Positions 13,966 through 23,018 of a stretch of DNA of 47,894 nucleotides are shown here, piece after piece; position 1 is the stretch's first letter; each line of letters starts with the position of its first letter. The stretch comes from Candidatus Melainabacteria bacterium. GTDB lineage: Bacteria > Cyanobacteriota > Vampirovibrionia > Obscuribacterales > Obscuribacteraceae. Made by a program: the position numbers and the translations under genes. Location: assembly GCA_020854255.1 (NCBI GenBank), contig JADZFV010000544.1, positions 1-47,894 on the forward strand, given 5' to 3'. The notes below the pieces were generated by a model that did not search any database, was not told the origin of the DNA, and saw only the letters and a list, made by a program, of their open reading frames with translations.

Positions 13966-14745
13966 CTAACAATCGCCGTGGTCTTTTCCCACCATCAGGC
14001 ACGCTTCGGCCGCCAGGAAGAAAAGTCGCTCCCTGACCGACTTCATACCGCGCCAGCTGTTGTGCCGCCAGGTCGCGCCACTCACGTCATCGCCGGTGTA
14101 GAGAATTTGACCCAGTTGCACTTTTCGAAAAGCTGCCACCGCGAATAATGCGGCGGCCTCCATCTCGACCGTCAGGCAGCGCTGAGAGCGCCTGCGTGCC
14201 ACTTTCGCCGGAGTCTCCCGGTACAGTGCATCAGTAGTCCAGGTCTTGCCGAGCTTATATGCCACCCCGTGCCGCTGGAGAACAGCTTCAATCGCGCCTA
14301 CGCACTGACGACTTGCCAAGGCTCTTTTCCTGAACGGCAGGTAGTGATAAGAAGTACCTTCGTCCCTGACTGCAGAAGTGGGAACGACTATCCCGCCGGG
14401 CCGATAATTTGCAAGCAGGCTCCCGGCACCGCCGCAGGCGACGAATCTGGTGCAGCCCAGCGCAATCACTTGTTCAAGCAAAAGGGCGGACAAGGGAGCC
14501 CCAACGCCCGGATGAAAGACTGCCAGGCGACCGAATTCGCTTTTCATTTCATAAATTGGATGCTCTCCTATCTCGGTACGCTTCAACGCGATCTGCGTCA
14601 ACAAACCGCGACGGCACAAATCGTCGATTACATCTTGAAAGAAACAAATCACGGAATTTTGAGGCACCTCCGGAGCTGAATTTCGCCTCGGCTCGATCAC
14701 CGCCGGTAGTGCCGGATCGAATTCGAACAGTGGACAGGTTTTCAA
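13966..14745 (-). CDS. Nucleoside phosphorylase (PNP/UDP family)
   Basis: It splits nucleosides with phosphate into base and ribose-1-phosphate. Family motifs: HPGVGAPLSALLLEQ (phosphate site), CTRFVACGGAGSL, IVVPTSAVRDEGTSYHY and the ribose/base block LTVEMEAAALFAVA. The sequence is closest in style to uridine phosphorylase. A frame opens at TTG 14775, but a TTG at 14745 (MKTCPLFEFDP) has a CAGGAG site 6 nt upstream and is my chosen start, giving 259 residues. The gene is convergent with the histidine phosphatase across a strong shared terminator. It could supply ribose-1-phosphate or free bases; the exact base preference is not visible. Confidence 0.85.
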   Translation of the reverse strand: MKTCPLFEFDPALPAVIEPRRNSAPEVPQNSVICFFQDVIDDLCRRGLLTQIALKRTEIGEHPIYEMKSEFGRLAVFHPGVGAPLSALLLEQVIALGCTRFVACGGAGSLLANYRPGGIVVPTSAVRDEGTSYHYLPFRKRALASRQCVGAIEAVLQRHGVAYKLGKTWTTDALYRETPAKVARRRSQRCLTVEMEAAALFAVAAFRKVQLGQILYTGDDVSGATWRHNSWRGMKSVRERLFFLAAEACLMVGKDHGDC

Positions 14746-14804
14746 TGTGGACTCCTGAAACAAATGCAAATTCAAGGGGAACAGCCGCTTTTTACGACTT
14801 TCCT

Positions 14805-15098
14805 TTACAGCCCCTTCGCGCGCAGGTTGTTGAAGAGAATCTGCGAGTTCAAAAGAGCTGCGACCATAGTGGTAAGCATGAGCGTCCGGAATTTCGCTAC
14901 CGGCACCAGCACGCTGACCAAGCCGACCAGGATGCCGCCTGGAATCAAAGAGACAATCAGCGCCGTCGCTGTCATCGCCAGCTTCACATTCCTGCCACCG
15001 GCGTCCTTGCTTGCAGCAGGCTCAAAGGCCTGACCTGTAACGCTCATAAAAGCCGAAAGTGCGCTGGCGATGGTATTGCTACCGAGTTTCTTGAGCAA
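14805..15098 (-). CDS. Small membrane protein of unknown function
   Basis: A 97-residue hydrophobic protein with likely membrane segments near residues 43-65 (AMTATALIVSLIPGGILVGLV) and 68-88. No family was recognised. TTG 15098 with GGAAGG 8 nt upstream is the conservative start. The frame stays open further upstream, and an ATT at 15158 with a better GAAAGGAA site would add 20 residues (RNQTQADVDAAQRIWKVIEL) that look like real amphipathic protein; ATT starts are rare, so this is only flagged. A 13-bp hairpin lies in its leader at 15222-15264. Confidence 0.55.
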   Translation of the reverse strand: MLKKLGSNTIASALSAFMSVTGQAFEPAASKDAGGRNVKLAMTATALIVSLIPGGILVGLVSVLVPVAKFRTLMLTTMVAALLNSQILFNNLRAKGL

Positions 15099-15158
15099 CT
15101 CGATGACCTTCCAAATGCGCTGCGCGGCATCGACGTCTGCCTGAGTTTGGTTTCTAAT

Positions 15159-15797
15159 CGATTTCCTTTCGGCTCAGAGTCCGTTCTTAAGAGATAGACA
15201 CTATCTAAAGATGTTGATGCTTGCAGCTCAGCGCGATCTGATCCGGTCAGGGCGCTGAGCTGCTATCGATACCGAATCAACGACATGCATCGACGGCTAG
15301 AAATCAGCACTCACAGGAAACCATGCTAGCGGCAGTTTTTTTTTGGCGGACGACGGCGGCAGAGTCTGGTCCACGATGAAGACGATCTGAACTTTTCGCA
15401 TTGTGTGTACTTTTCTTTCTCTCATCCGCCAGGATGAGCGGCCAAACAGCTGAGCGTGCGCTCAGCCGCAAATTCGATTGATGGCATCGGACAAAACCAG
15501 GATGCCTTGGCGCACGGCTAAGAGCCGAGCCGCTAACTCGCAATCTGAGAAAGAATTGTTTTCTGTGACTGTTTGAGAGACTGTGACATTCACCAGAGAC
15601 GGGAATTAGACTTGTTGCTCAAATCATCAGCTAAACGCTGCCCCCGGTAAAAGAGCATTTCGGTACTTTTCCCCCAAAAACTACGATCTCAGGTTGGCGC
15701 TCCTGGTTACGTACTGCTCGCCAGCAGCAAAAGTGGTATGTCATACCATAACTCACAGTATTACAGTGAAAAAACATTAACAACCAGCATAAACAAA
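15159..15797. other. Gene-poor region with several inverted repeats
   Basis: No convincing long gene. Visible structures are GCAGCTCAGCGC with GCGCTGAGCTGC (about 15222-15264), CTCATCC-GCCA-GGATGAG (15421-15438) and the perfect palindrome GCTGAGCG-TG-CGCTCAGC (15449-15466). A 34-codon minus-strand frame at 15297-15401 is open, contains a run of nine A and is discussed as a finding. It lacks a good ribosome site. Confidence 0.5.
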
Positions 15798-15829
15798 GGA
15801 AAGACTTCCATATTACAGGAAGCCTTTCC
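15798..15829 (-). terminator. Intrinsic terminator of the GH5-like gene
   Basis: On the minus strand GGAAAGGCTTCC and GGAAGTCTTTCC form a 12-bp stem with one mismatch, followed by TTTGTTT, about 17 nt beyond the stop. Confidence 0.65.
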
Positions 15830-15845
15830 CTTGTTTCTGTGCTTC

Positions 15846-17060
15846 TCACCGCGGACGCTGGTAACCATGGACTGGCTCCAGAATATTGCCAATGCGAGAT
15901 AGTGGTGCGTCGCCAGGCGCCGGAGTACTGTCCTTCGGAGTTCCGTTTGGCGGGCTGGCGCTTGGAATTCCGTTTGGCGGGGTTGTTTTTGACGCGGGCG
16001 AGTGTTTGCTCGACCAGCTCTTCGATGCGGTCAAACCTTTTTGCGCATCGCTATACGCATCGGTAGCGCGCAGGCTCCATCCAAGCGCTCCTGCACAACC
16101 ATTAGCAAGAGCACTGTCGAGATAGTCTAGCGGTTGGGTAAAGGGCGCCTGAGTGGGAAACTCGCCCAAAATCAGCGGTTTATCCAGCGCAAGAGCAGCA
16201 TGACTGTACTGGCTGGAAGGATACAGACGCCCCTCGAGCCGCGGGTAATAGTGGTACTGATACAGGTCAAGACCGGCCTTGCGCCAGTATTTTATGTACC
16301 TGGGTGAGGCACTTCCTACGGTGGCTGGTCGATCCGAGTGTTCATGAATGGCCTGCACGATCTCGCTGACAAACTTCTGCATTTCGGCGACTCTCACCTG
16401 ATGCGGCTTGTTCTTCAGTCTGATGCGCATAGCCCATTCCGGCTCGTTCATCACCTCCCATGCAGCGACGATCGGTTCCTTGCCGTATCGCGTCATGAGC
16501 GGTGTGATAACGTTCTCGATGAGAGCCTTTCGTTTGCGCGCATCCACGATCCAGTCTCGTCTTCCGCCCATAGTGACGCCGTCTTTTGCAGAGGCGCGCT
16601 CGACAAGCAAGTAGTCGAAGAGCACGAAAATGACGTAGATCTTGTGGCTGCGGGCGATGCCTACCGCCCGGTCGAAATCTGCAAAGACTTGTTCGTCCAG
16701 CCCGATTGGCGTGCCGTCGGCCGATGTCTTGATACCGGAGCGCGCATCACCGAAAACAAACCATCGTGTGATTTGCACTCCGTGATCTTGCATCGTCTGA
16801 AAGTCAGCTTCCACACGCGCGCTTTCCTTCGGCTCGGAGACACCGCTATGTCCCCAACCATTGGCACCGAAGTCGCGCCCGTAGTGGTTCCACGGATAGT
16901 TGATACCGGCTGTGAATTTGCTTGGGTCAAAACTCAACGGAGCAACAAACAGTTTCCGGTCGCTTAGTTGAAAGAGAAAGGCCGCGGCGACAAGAGCCAA
17001 AAGAACCACTCTCCGCACCACGGTGAGCTTACTTTTTACTTGCGTATTTTTGTTTTCCAT
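15846..17060 (-). CDS. GH5-like (cellulase-fold) glycoside hydrolase, membrane-anchored
   Basis: A TIM-barrel hydrolase of clan GH-A. The acid/base glutamate is E206 in WEVMNEPEW and the nucleophile is E300 in LILGEFPT; NYPWNHYGRDFG and YQYHYYPRLEG fit the barrel. Residues 13-31 (TVVRRVVLLALVAAAFLF) form an uncleaved-looking membrane anchor, placing the enzyme outside the cytosol. The C-terminal 60 residues are low-complexity Pro/Ser/Thr with a PPNGIPSA / PPNGTPKD repeat, perhaps wall- or surface-associated. ATG 17060 is used because the longer frame runs through the terminator hairpin of the upstream gene. The sugar substrate (beta-glucan, mannan or own exopolysaccharide) cannot be told. Confidence 0.85.
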   Translation of the reverse strand: MENKNTQVKSKLTVVRRVVLLALVAAAFLFQLSDRKLFVAPLSFDPSKFTAGINYPWNHYGRDFGANGWGHSGVSEPKESARVEADFQTMQDHGVQITRWFVFGDARSGIKTSADGTPIGLDEQVFADFDRAVGIARSHKIYVIFVLFDYLLVERASAKDGVTMGGRRDWIVDARKRKALIENVITPLMTRYGKEPIVAAWEVMNEPEWAMRIRLKNKPHQVRVAEMQKFVSEIVQAIHEHSDRPATVGSASPRYIKYWRKAGLDLYQYHYYPRLEGRLYPSSQYSHAALALDKPLILGEFPTQAPFTQPLDYLDSALANGCAGALGWSLRATDAYSDAQKGLTASKSWSSKHSPASKTTPPNGIPSASPPNGTPKDSTPAPGDAPLSRIGNILEPVHGYQRPR

Positions 17061-17078
17061 AAGACTCACATGTCTCAA

Positions 17079-17109
17079 GGAGGCAGGAAGAGTCAATCTC
17101 CCTGCCTCC
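17079..17109 (-). terminator. Terminator hairpin between 17157 gene and GH5-like gene
   Basis: GGAGGCAGG (17079-17087) and CCTGCCTCC (17101-17109) form a perfect 9-bp stem 48 nt after the stop of the upstream minus-strand gene. It sits only 19 nt before the next start codon. Confidence 0.55.
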
Positions 17110-17156
17110 TCTCGACGCTTCACCGAAGATTTACATCCCCGGGCGACGGTCAGCGA

Positions 17157-18446
17157 TTATTCGCCGCCGCCTTCAGTTGTCTTTCCGGCCAGCGCTTCAC
17201 GCTTGCGCGTGACCTGCCAGTCGTAGTTCTTGCGAGCATCTTCGAACGCCGCCGTGATAGCGACGGAGCCGGCACCACGAGAGAGATCGCTTTGCAGCGT
17301 CTTCTCGAGCGCGCTCAGGTGGCGCATCCAGAACCGCAGCCTGGCATCAGTTGCCAGACAGTTGTTGATCATGATGGCCGCGGTCTCGATGCGATCGATG
17401 GTGTTGTGCGGCTCAGCTTCCATTTCGGAAATCAGCTGCGCAGTCTCTTCAGCCGAAGCCTTGAGAGTCTCGACCACCTTTTCGACCAGCGCCTTGTAGC
17501 GGCGCACAGCCACCATCAGCACGTGACGACAAGTTTCGAACGCGTAGCGGCGATTGTTCTGCGCCTCCACCTGCTGGTCGAGATTGCCGCCGCACCGGTA
17601 AGCTGCCATTGCCGTATCATCGCTGTGCAGGTAGTCGAGCAGGCGATTGGCATGCTGCCGTTCGTTCACCCTGCCGTTGTCTTCTTTGAGCGACTTTTCA
17701 GCCAGCCAACATTCGGAAAGCGCATTGTGGCACTCCTCGTACAACGCAGCCAGAAATTCACTGGCCGGATGCGTGGAATTGACACAGTCCACAAACGGAA
17801 CCGGATAGGCGTTGCGCAGGTCGACGTCGTTGTTGAGGTGAGGCTCGTACTTGCGTCCGTGCACAACCGGATCGCACGAATAGAGCCGGTGCCGACTGAG
17901 TCCGGGAAGTTGCGCGACAAAAGCCTTGAAGGCGGCAACCTGAATTTTCTGCAGGCGAGCCATCAAGCCATCGTTCAAACGAAGGTCTGGCCAGCCGCCG
18001 ACTTCAGAAGCATGCACAGAAGTGGCGAAGTTAATTCGCGCCTTGAAGATCGGCTTCAGCCATTCATCCGGGCTGCCCTTGGCGATGTCGTCGTGAGCGA
18101 TGAGCGCATCGATGATGGCATCGCTGACCTGGGAGCGGCTGTCCATCATCACTCCGCGCTGGATGTCCCAGCTCAGAAACGTGCTGATGAAACCGATGGC
18201 TTTCTCGTCGTACAAGACGCGCAAGCGCGCCAGTTCGTCGGCGTTGCTTCGGGCTGCTTCGATCTTCGACGTCCAGGAAGTGGGGTCGACCTCGTGCACA
18301 ACGCGGTTGACTCGTTCGGAATGCTGACGTGCGTCGCTGGTTGCGCTCGCCTGCTGTGCGATAGCTGCCTCGAGGACGGCCAAGGCACTATGCAGAGAGG
18401 CGAAAAGCTCTGAAGAAGCGTCCAGAGGACTTGCTTTCTTACTCAT
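17157..18446 (-). CDS. Unknown helical protein, 429 aa
   Basis: Not recognised. Almost entirely alpha-helical by composition, rich in Ala, Glu, Arg and Leu, with probable coiled coils near residues 10-60 and 330-429. There is no signal peptide or membrane helix. Short distinctive segments are WDIQRGVMMDSRSQVSDAII, HRLYSCDPVVHGRKY and NERQHANRLLDYLHSDD. The frame extends back to 18668, but ATG 18446 has AAGGAA 8-9 nt upstream and begins a sensible N-terminus (MSKKASPLDASS). Codon style is that of the GC-rich class. It shares strand with the hydrolase, but a terminator separates them. Confidence 0.75.
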   Translation of the reverse strand: MSKKASPLDASSELFASLHSALAVLEAAIAQQASATSDARQHSERVNRVVHEVDPTSWTSKIEAARSNADELARLRVLYDEKAIGFISTFLSWDIQRGVMMDSRSQVSDAIIDALIAHDDIAKGSPDEWLKPIFKARINFATSVHASEVGGWPDLRLNDGLMARLQKIQVAAFKAFVAQLPGLSRHRLYSCDPVVHGRKYEPHLNNDVDLRNAYPVPFVDCVNSTHPASEFLAALYEECHNALSECWLAEKSLKEDNGRVNERQHANRLLDYLHSDDTAMAAYRCGGNLDQQVEAQNNRRYAFETCRHVLMVAVRRYKALVEKVVETLKASAEETAQLISEMEAEPHNTIDRIETAAIMINNCLATDARLRFWMRHLSALEKTLQSDLSRGAGSVAITAAFEDARKNYDWQVTRKREALAGKTTEGGGE

Positions 18447-19001
18447 GTTGTTTTTTCCTTGTCTGCTTGGATTAAGGCGGGAATGCTTGCAGACCGCATT
18501 CGCACCTGAGACTAGCCTCAAGAAAAGGCGGAGATTCCGGCTTTGCGAAAAGAGGCTGGGAAGCTTTGGTTGCTCGGTCCTGACCCCAACGGCAAACACC
18601 TTTTTTGTAGCGGGCTCGATTTCGGCTGCGGTAGCAGACCGGGAATTGCAATGAAGCGGTGAGCGCACCAGGTGTTGCGTAGATTGATGGGAAAAGGAAA
18701 AAGACCAAAGATAACTAAGACTAGGTCAGGAGCCCTGGCTGTTATCAAGAGATTTCATTCTAAGAATTAGCCCATAAACAGACACTTTGCGCACGGAATA
18801 CTTGGCAACAAGCGAGCCTTAAACCAACTTCATTTCGACAAAAAGCTGGCGGGACTCGCGCGAGTTAAGGACAAACCAGTTTTGCCCATCAGGTGTGAAC
18901 CGGAGCTAATAGTCGCCCAAGCAAAACATTGAACGCGCTTTTCGATTTGGAGTCAACGAAAGGGCACCAAAAATGATACCACACAAAGGTCCACAATAAA
19001 C
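18447..19001. other. 555-nt intergenic region, no gene seen
   Basis: It carries the leader and presumably the promoter of the 17157-18446 gene (minus) and the end of the response regulator. Composition becomes AT-richer toward 18700-19000. Short open frames here lack ribosome sites. I see no clear promoter consensus or strong hairpin. Confidence 0.5.
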
Positions 19002-19682
19002 CTATCCGGACCAGAACTTATAACCGACTCCATGGACCGTCATGATAATTGGATTTTCTTTGGTCGAACCGAGTTTGTTGCGCAATCGTGTGATATAAGA
19101 GCGAATTGTCTCCGGCGAGGCATCTTTCTCAGAGTCCCAGACCCGCTGTATCAGAGCCTCTGCGCTAAAGACTTGTCCGGCATGGCGCAGGAAAAATTCG
19201 AGCAAAGCAAATTCTTTCGGCAAAAGCAAAATCTCCAGCCCATTCTTCATGACACGGTGCTCTTGCAGGTAGAGAGAGATGCCTCCTGCTGTAAGCACTC
19301 CCTGCCGAGATGATTGCCCTGGGCCTCTTCGAATCATGGCCTTAACGCGCGCAATCAGCTCTCTGAAATGAAATGGCTTGGTGAGATAGTCATCGGCGCC
19401 AGCATCAAAACCCGTCTCCTTATCGCCTAAGGTCCGATTTCCGGTAAGCATCAATATAGGAGCATTACCGCCATGCTGCCTGTATGTCCTGCAAACGTCG
19501 ATGCCGCACAATCCTGGCAGGTTAAGATCAAGAACAATCAAATCGTATTCATACATGCGCAGTTTGTTGAGCGCCTCCGGACCAGAAGTGACAGTATCAA
19601 CGAGATACGAGAGCGCCAAGAGTGAATCGCGGATAAGCTCCGACATCTCGTTATGGTCTTCCACCACTAATATTTTTGACAC
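19002..19682 (-). CDS. OmpR/PhoB-family response regulator
   Basis: A two-component DNA-binding regulator. The receiver domain has acidic pocket E8-D9, phospho-acceptor D52 in IVLDLNLPG, T80 in LMLTGN and K102 in YLTKPF. The C-terminal winged helix runs from about residue 130 with LLPKEFALLEFFLRHAG, SPETIRSYITRLRNKLG and VHGVGYKFWSG. Length 226 is typical. It overlaps the end of the kinase gene by 32 nt, so both are translated from one transcript. Target genes are unknown; the divergent TadC-like gene is a neighbour worth testing. Confidence 0.94.
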   Translation of the reverse strand: MSKILVVEDHNEMSELIRDSLLALSYLVDTVTSGPEALNKLRMYEYDLIVLDLNLPGLCGIDVCRTYRQHGGNAPILMLTGNRTLGDKETGFDAGADDYLTKPFHFRELIARVKAMIRRGPGQSSRQGVLTAGGISLYLQEHRVMKNGLEILLLPKEFALLEFFLRHAGQVFSAEALIQRVWDSEKDASPETIRSYITRLRNKLGSTKENPIIMTVHGVGYKFWSG

Positions 19683-21177
19683 TAACTCCCAGCTCCTGCA
19701 CCACTAATTCACTTTGCGCAATGACGGTCTCGTTTGCCAGTCTCAATCTAAACCAAAAGCTGCTGCCTTTGCAGTGCTCTGAATCAACACCAATCGTTCC
19801 ATTATGACCGAGAATAATGGCCTTGCAAATGGCGAGCCCCAGACCCAGCCCACGCTCATTGGCAGCATCGAGCCTATCGATCTGAGAAAAGCGATCGAAG
19901 ATCGCATCCTTGAGTTCTGGCGGAACACCGCGGCCGCAATCGGTGACCCGCACCTCCACTTCACCGCGCCCTCTCTCCATCACGTTTATGCTGACAGCAC
20001 TTCCATCTGCAGAGAACTTAATGGCGTTAGATAGAAGATTTACCACTACCTGGATCAACCTTTCTTCGTCCGCAACGACGAAATAATCCGTGTGCATGCT
20101 GTTGATTTTTATCTGTTTGTAAGCGGCAAAACCGCTAATACTGTCAATCGACCTGGTGATTACTTGCTGCAGGCTTGTCGGCTTAAGTTCCAGAGACAGA
20201 TTACTAGACTCCAGGCGCTCTACGTCCAATAGCTCATTGACGAGATTGGTCAGACGGCCGGCACTCTCCTCTGCGATACGGGCTTTTTGCACGCCGGACT
20301 CCGAGAGCTGACCGTACAGACCATCGGCGATGAGAGTGAGTGCACCCTGAATCGCATTCAATGGTGTTCTTAAGTCATGACTGATCATCTGAAGCATCTC
20401 TTGCTGCTGGCGCCTGGCTCTGGTGACCGTCTCCACCATACTGCGAAAAACCGAATCCACTTGAGCGATCTCATCATCACCATCAATCGGATCGAGAAGT
20501 TCACGCCCTTGTGCGAAACGTTCGCTGTTGCGTGTGAGAATCGACAGCCTTCGAATAACGTTTTGGCTGTAGTAGAGAACAAGAAGAGGGCAAGCAGCAA
20601 TGTTGATTGCCAGAATGCATGCGATAAACGACTGCAAGGACCGATTGTATTCTTTAGCCGACTCCTTGGGCAGACTTTCTACCAATTGCACAGACAGACT
20701 TCTCAAATGTTCAATTGACGTCTCAAACTCAAAGTCACTTACATCCGCATTGACAGCCGCAATCTGTAGTTCGCTTGACGGTTTCGTCAATATTGAAAGT
20801 GCTCTCTCGGCGGCCGGAATCGCCGGAACAAGGCCCTTATAGTGTTGAGGAGATTGCGCAACTAGCTTCTTGAGACTATCGAGATCGGCTCGACTGCGTT
20901 CTATTTTCTTATCGAAATTTGCTTTGCATGCTTGTTCTGGCAGAGTGCGAATTGCAATTAGATTTGCTTTTGCTTCAAGTAAATCAGCAATCAGATTGCT
21001 CATAGCTGCAAGTGCGGTAGCACTTCGTTCTGCCTGCCTGCGCAACTGCATCGTATGTTGCAAGGCCGAATTGAGTGTCAACACAACCACGAGTCCCAAT
21101 ATCAGCGGAATCGACACAAGAATCAGTCCGCTGTGAATCAATTTCAACTTGGGTCTGCGCAGTTTCATTATCGCCAT
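19651..21177 (-). CDS. Membrane sensor histidine kinase
   Basis: Partner of the overlapping response regulator. From ATG 21177 (GGGTGG site just upstream) it has 508 residues: TM1 at about 15-37, a 150-residue helical sensor, TM2 at about 183-203, HAMP at about 207-258, the HisKA phospho-site H267 in MISHDLRTPLNAI, and an ATPase domain with N box NLLSNAIKFS, G1 DCGRGVP, F box IFDRFSQ and G2 GLGLGLAI. The all-helical sensor resembles CHASE3-type four-helix bundles. The longer frame to 21411 would collide with the divergent gene at 21362 and was not used. The signal sensed is unknown. Confidence 0.92.
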   Translation of the reverse strand: MAIMKLRRPKLKLIHSGLILVSIPLILGLVVVLTLNSALQHTMQLRRQAERSATALAAMSNLIADLLEAKANLIAIRTLPEQACKANFDKKIERSRADLDSLKKLVAQSPQHYKGLVPAIPAAERALSILTKPSSELQIAAVNADVSDFEFETSIEHLRSLSVQLVESLPKESAKEYNRSLQSFIACILAINIAACPLLVLYYSQNVIRRLSILTRNSERFAQGRELLDPIDGDDEIAQVDSVFRSMVETVTRARRQQQEMLQMISHDLRTPLNAIQGALTLIADGLYGQLSESGVQKARIAEESAGRLTNLVNELLDVERLESSNLSLELKPTSLQQVITRSIDSISGFAAYKQIKINSMHTDYFVVADEERLIQVVVNLLSNAIKFSADGSAVSINVMERGRGEVEVRVTDCGRGVPPELKDAIFDRFSQIDRLDAANERGLGLGLAICKAIILGHNGTIGVDSEHCKGSSFWFRLRLANETVIAQSELVVQELGVSVKNISGGRP

Positions 21178-21361
21178 TATGCCACCCAGCCCGCACAACA
21201 AATACAGCGGTTTTGCCCCAAAATGTCCGTTCAACGAATTTTCAACAAATTTGCAACCATCCTTCAACGTCGTTTTCCTATCATCAAAATGGCACCGGGC
21301 TGTCCGCAATACTTCGCCACACCTGATGTAGTACGCTTCTTCAACGACCGCAATAAAAACC

Positions 21362-22282
21362 ATGCCAATCATATTCATCTGTTTATTGGTATTTATCACA
21401 GTCTTGTGCATTGCAACTTTGATCAGTCAGCCGCTAATTGCACAGTATGTCAATCACTACGCGGTGCTGGTACGCCCGTGCAAGCTGCCTAAGACGACCG
21501 CTCCTGAGGTGCAAGATTCTTCAGTTCTATTACTGTTCAAACTTGTCGGTGAGTTACTCTTAAACGCCGTTCCCGGCGTTGCGGACGCACGAACCATCCA
21601 GCTTTTGACAATCGCCAACTATCGAACACCAACGCATCTGGCAATCTACACCGGAGTTAGGGTATTGATAGCCGGCTTCGCCATTGTCCTCTCCTTGATG
21701 GCCAGTGTCGGCAATCCAATGGTATTGCTTCTGGCCGCACCAATGGGCATTATTGCCTGGCTCTTACCCAATTTCTTTCTGGTGCGTCGCGCCAAAAAGC
21801 GCCAACAGCGCATACTCCAGGAGCTTCCAACGGTGATTGAACTACTTGTCGTTTGCGCTCAAGCCGGGCTCAGCCTTATGGGGGCATTGGACAAAGTGAG
21901 CAAAGAAGTTTTCGATTCATGTCCGATACTGTGCTACGAAATGCAGCAGCTGATCAGCGATGTGAAAGTTTTTGCCAAATCGGCGGCCAGCGGATTTCAA
22001 GAAATGGCAGATAGATGTTGCGTCGATGAATTGTCGAATCTCGCCGGAGCTCTGCTGGCGGCCGAAACCAAGGGTGCCGATCTTTCATATCCGCTCAAGC
22101 AACAAGCCGAAGCTGTAAGGACGCGACTGAAGAGAAAACGAGAAGAAGAAGCTTCGACTGTGCCTGTAAAGATGGTTCCTGTGATCATGATCTTCATCAT
22201 GCCTCTGATTCTCTTTCCCATGCTTGGACCGGCCATTTTCTTGATAATGAAAGTGTTTATAGACATAGGAGGAAAACACTGA
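21362..22282 (+). CDS. TadC-like type II secretion system F family protein
   Basis: Inner-membrane platform protein of the Flp/Tad pilus type. N-terminal TM at 1-22, two TMs around 90-130, the cytosolic four-helix GspF domain (ELPTVIELLVVCAQAGLSLMGAL, GFQEMADRCCVDELSNLAGAL, KREEEASTVPVKMVPV) and a C-terminal TM pair at about 270-298. The KRKREEEA / PVKMVPVIMIF signature is typical of TadC. No tadA, tadB or pilin gene is adjacent, so it is an orphan here. It is divergent from the sensor kinase with a 184-nt shared upstream region. ATG 21362 lacks a clear Shine-Dalgarno, so the start is less certain. Confidence 0.85.
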   Translation: MPIIFICLLVFITVLCIATLISQPLIAQYVNHYAVLVRPCKLPKTTAPEVQDSSVLLLFKLVGELLLNAVPGVADARTIQLLTIANYRTPTHLAIYTGVRVLIAGFAIVLSLMASVGNPMVLLLAAPMGIIAWLLPNFFLVRRAKKRQQRILQELPTVIELLVVCAQAGLSLMGALDKVSKEVFDSCPILCYEMQQLISDVKVFAKSAASGFQEMADRCCVDELSNLAGALLAAETKGADLSYPLKQQAEAVRTRLKRKREEEASTVPVKMVPVIMIFIMPLILFPMLGPAIFLIMKVFIDIGGKH

Positions 22283-22473
22283 CTGTGCAATGAGCTGATG
22301 CTGACTTCGAAACCGACGTACTTTCGGCATCGTCTGCGGTATCAGAGCAGTCTTGTGTGCGAAGCATCGTACTCGCTATCGATCTTCTAGCAGTCTTGTG
22401 GGGATGCTCGAGACTATCTCTGATGACAAGGCAAAAACGTCAATTCATACGATACTTTATAGCAGTCGCTGGC

Positions 22474-22512
22474 AAAAAAGCCATGCCGGCAGGAAGCACG
22501 AAGCTCCTGCCG
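22474..22512 (-). terminator. Intrinsic terminator after the 22534 gene
   Basis: On the minus strand CGGCAGGAGC pairs with GCTTCCTGCCG (one bulged base), followed by GGCATGGCTTTTTT, with six consecutive T in RNA sense. Confidence 0.7.
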
Positions 22513-22533
22513 ACAGGCTAGCGACTCAGGGAT

Positions 22534-22887
22534 TTACTTGCGCGGAGCCTGGGGTCGAGCGCCGCCACGAAACTCACCGAGCCACTGCTCGATCAGCTCC
22601 GCCGCTTCGTCCTCGTCCATCAAGCTGGCGCCGAACTCATGCTCTGCATCGACGGGAACGTCTTTGCGAAAGCGGGCAATCACGCGATCGCCGGCCAGTT
22701 CGTCCTCACTTGCCGCCACCTCCAGCGTGATCTTGCTTCCGCGAGCGCGGAAGTAGACCATTTCGCCAGTGGTAAGCAGCCCCATCAACTGAACCGGAAA
22801 CGCGCCCGAGGGTCCCCAGAACTGGGTGAACCAGCCGGTTGCCTCGAGACGCGGATGCCGGACCTGCGTGTCATCGATAATGTGCAA
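22534..22887 (-). CDS. Unknown small protein, 117 aa
   Basis: Not recognised. A soluble acidic protein with probable beta strands (TGWFTQFWGPSG, MVYFRARGSKITLEV) and an acidic C-terminal helix (DEDEAAELIEQWLGEF). I choose TTG 22887 as start because AAGGAG lies 6 nt upstream; the longer frame to 22977 has no ribosome site. A strong terminator follows. It lies 131 nt downstream of the ClpB-like ATPase on the same strand and may work with it. Confidence 0.65.
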   Translation of the reverse strand: MHIIDDTQVRHPRLEATGWFTQFWGPSGAFPVQLMGLLTTGEMVYFRARGSKITLEVAASEDELAGDRVIARFRKDVPVDAEHEFGASLMDEDEAAELIEQWLGEFRGGARPQAPRK

Positions 22888-23018
22888 GGTTTGCTCCTTG
22901 TTCTTGTTGTTGGAGTGATGTTCACAAGACACCGGCCGCCTGCTTTGGATTTCTCCTCTGCAGGCGGCCGCAGCCAAGCCTGTACAAGAGGTATCGCGAC
23001 CCCTTACTCGAACCAGGC

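Noticed and set aside
15304-15543. 79-codon minus frame in the gene-poor region
   Set aside because: No ribosome site and random-looking composition.
16968-18413. 481-codon plus frame opposite the helical unknown protein
   Set aside because: No ribosome site and low-complexity composition; the minus frame has a good start and helical coding character. Since the true gene is itself unknown, this rejection is less certain than the others.
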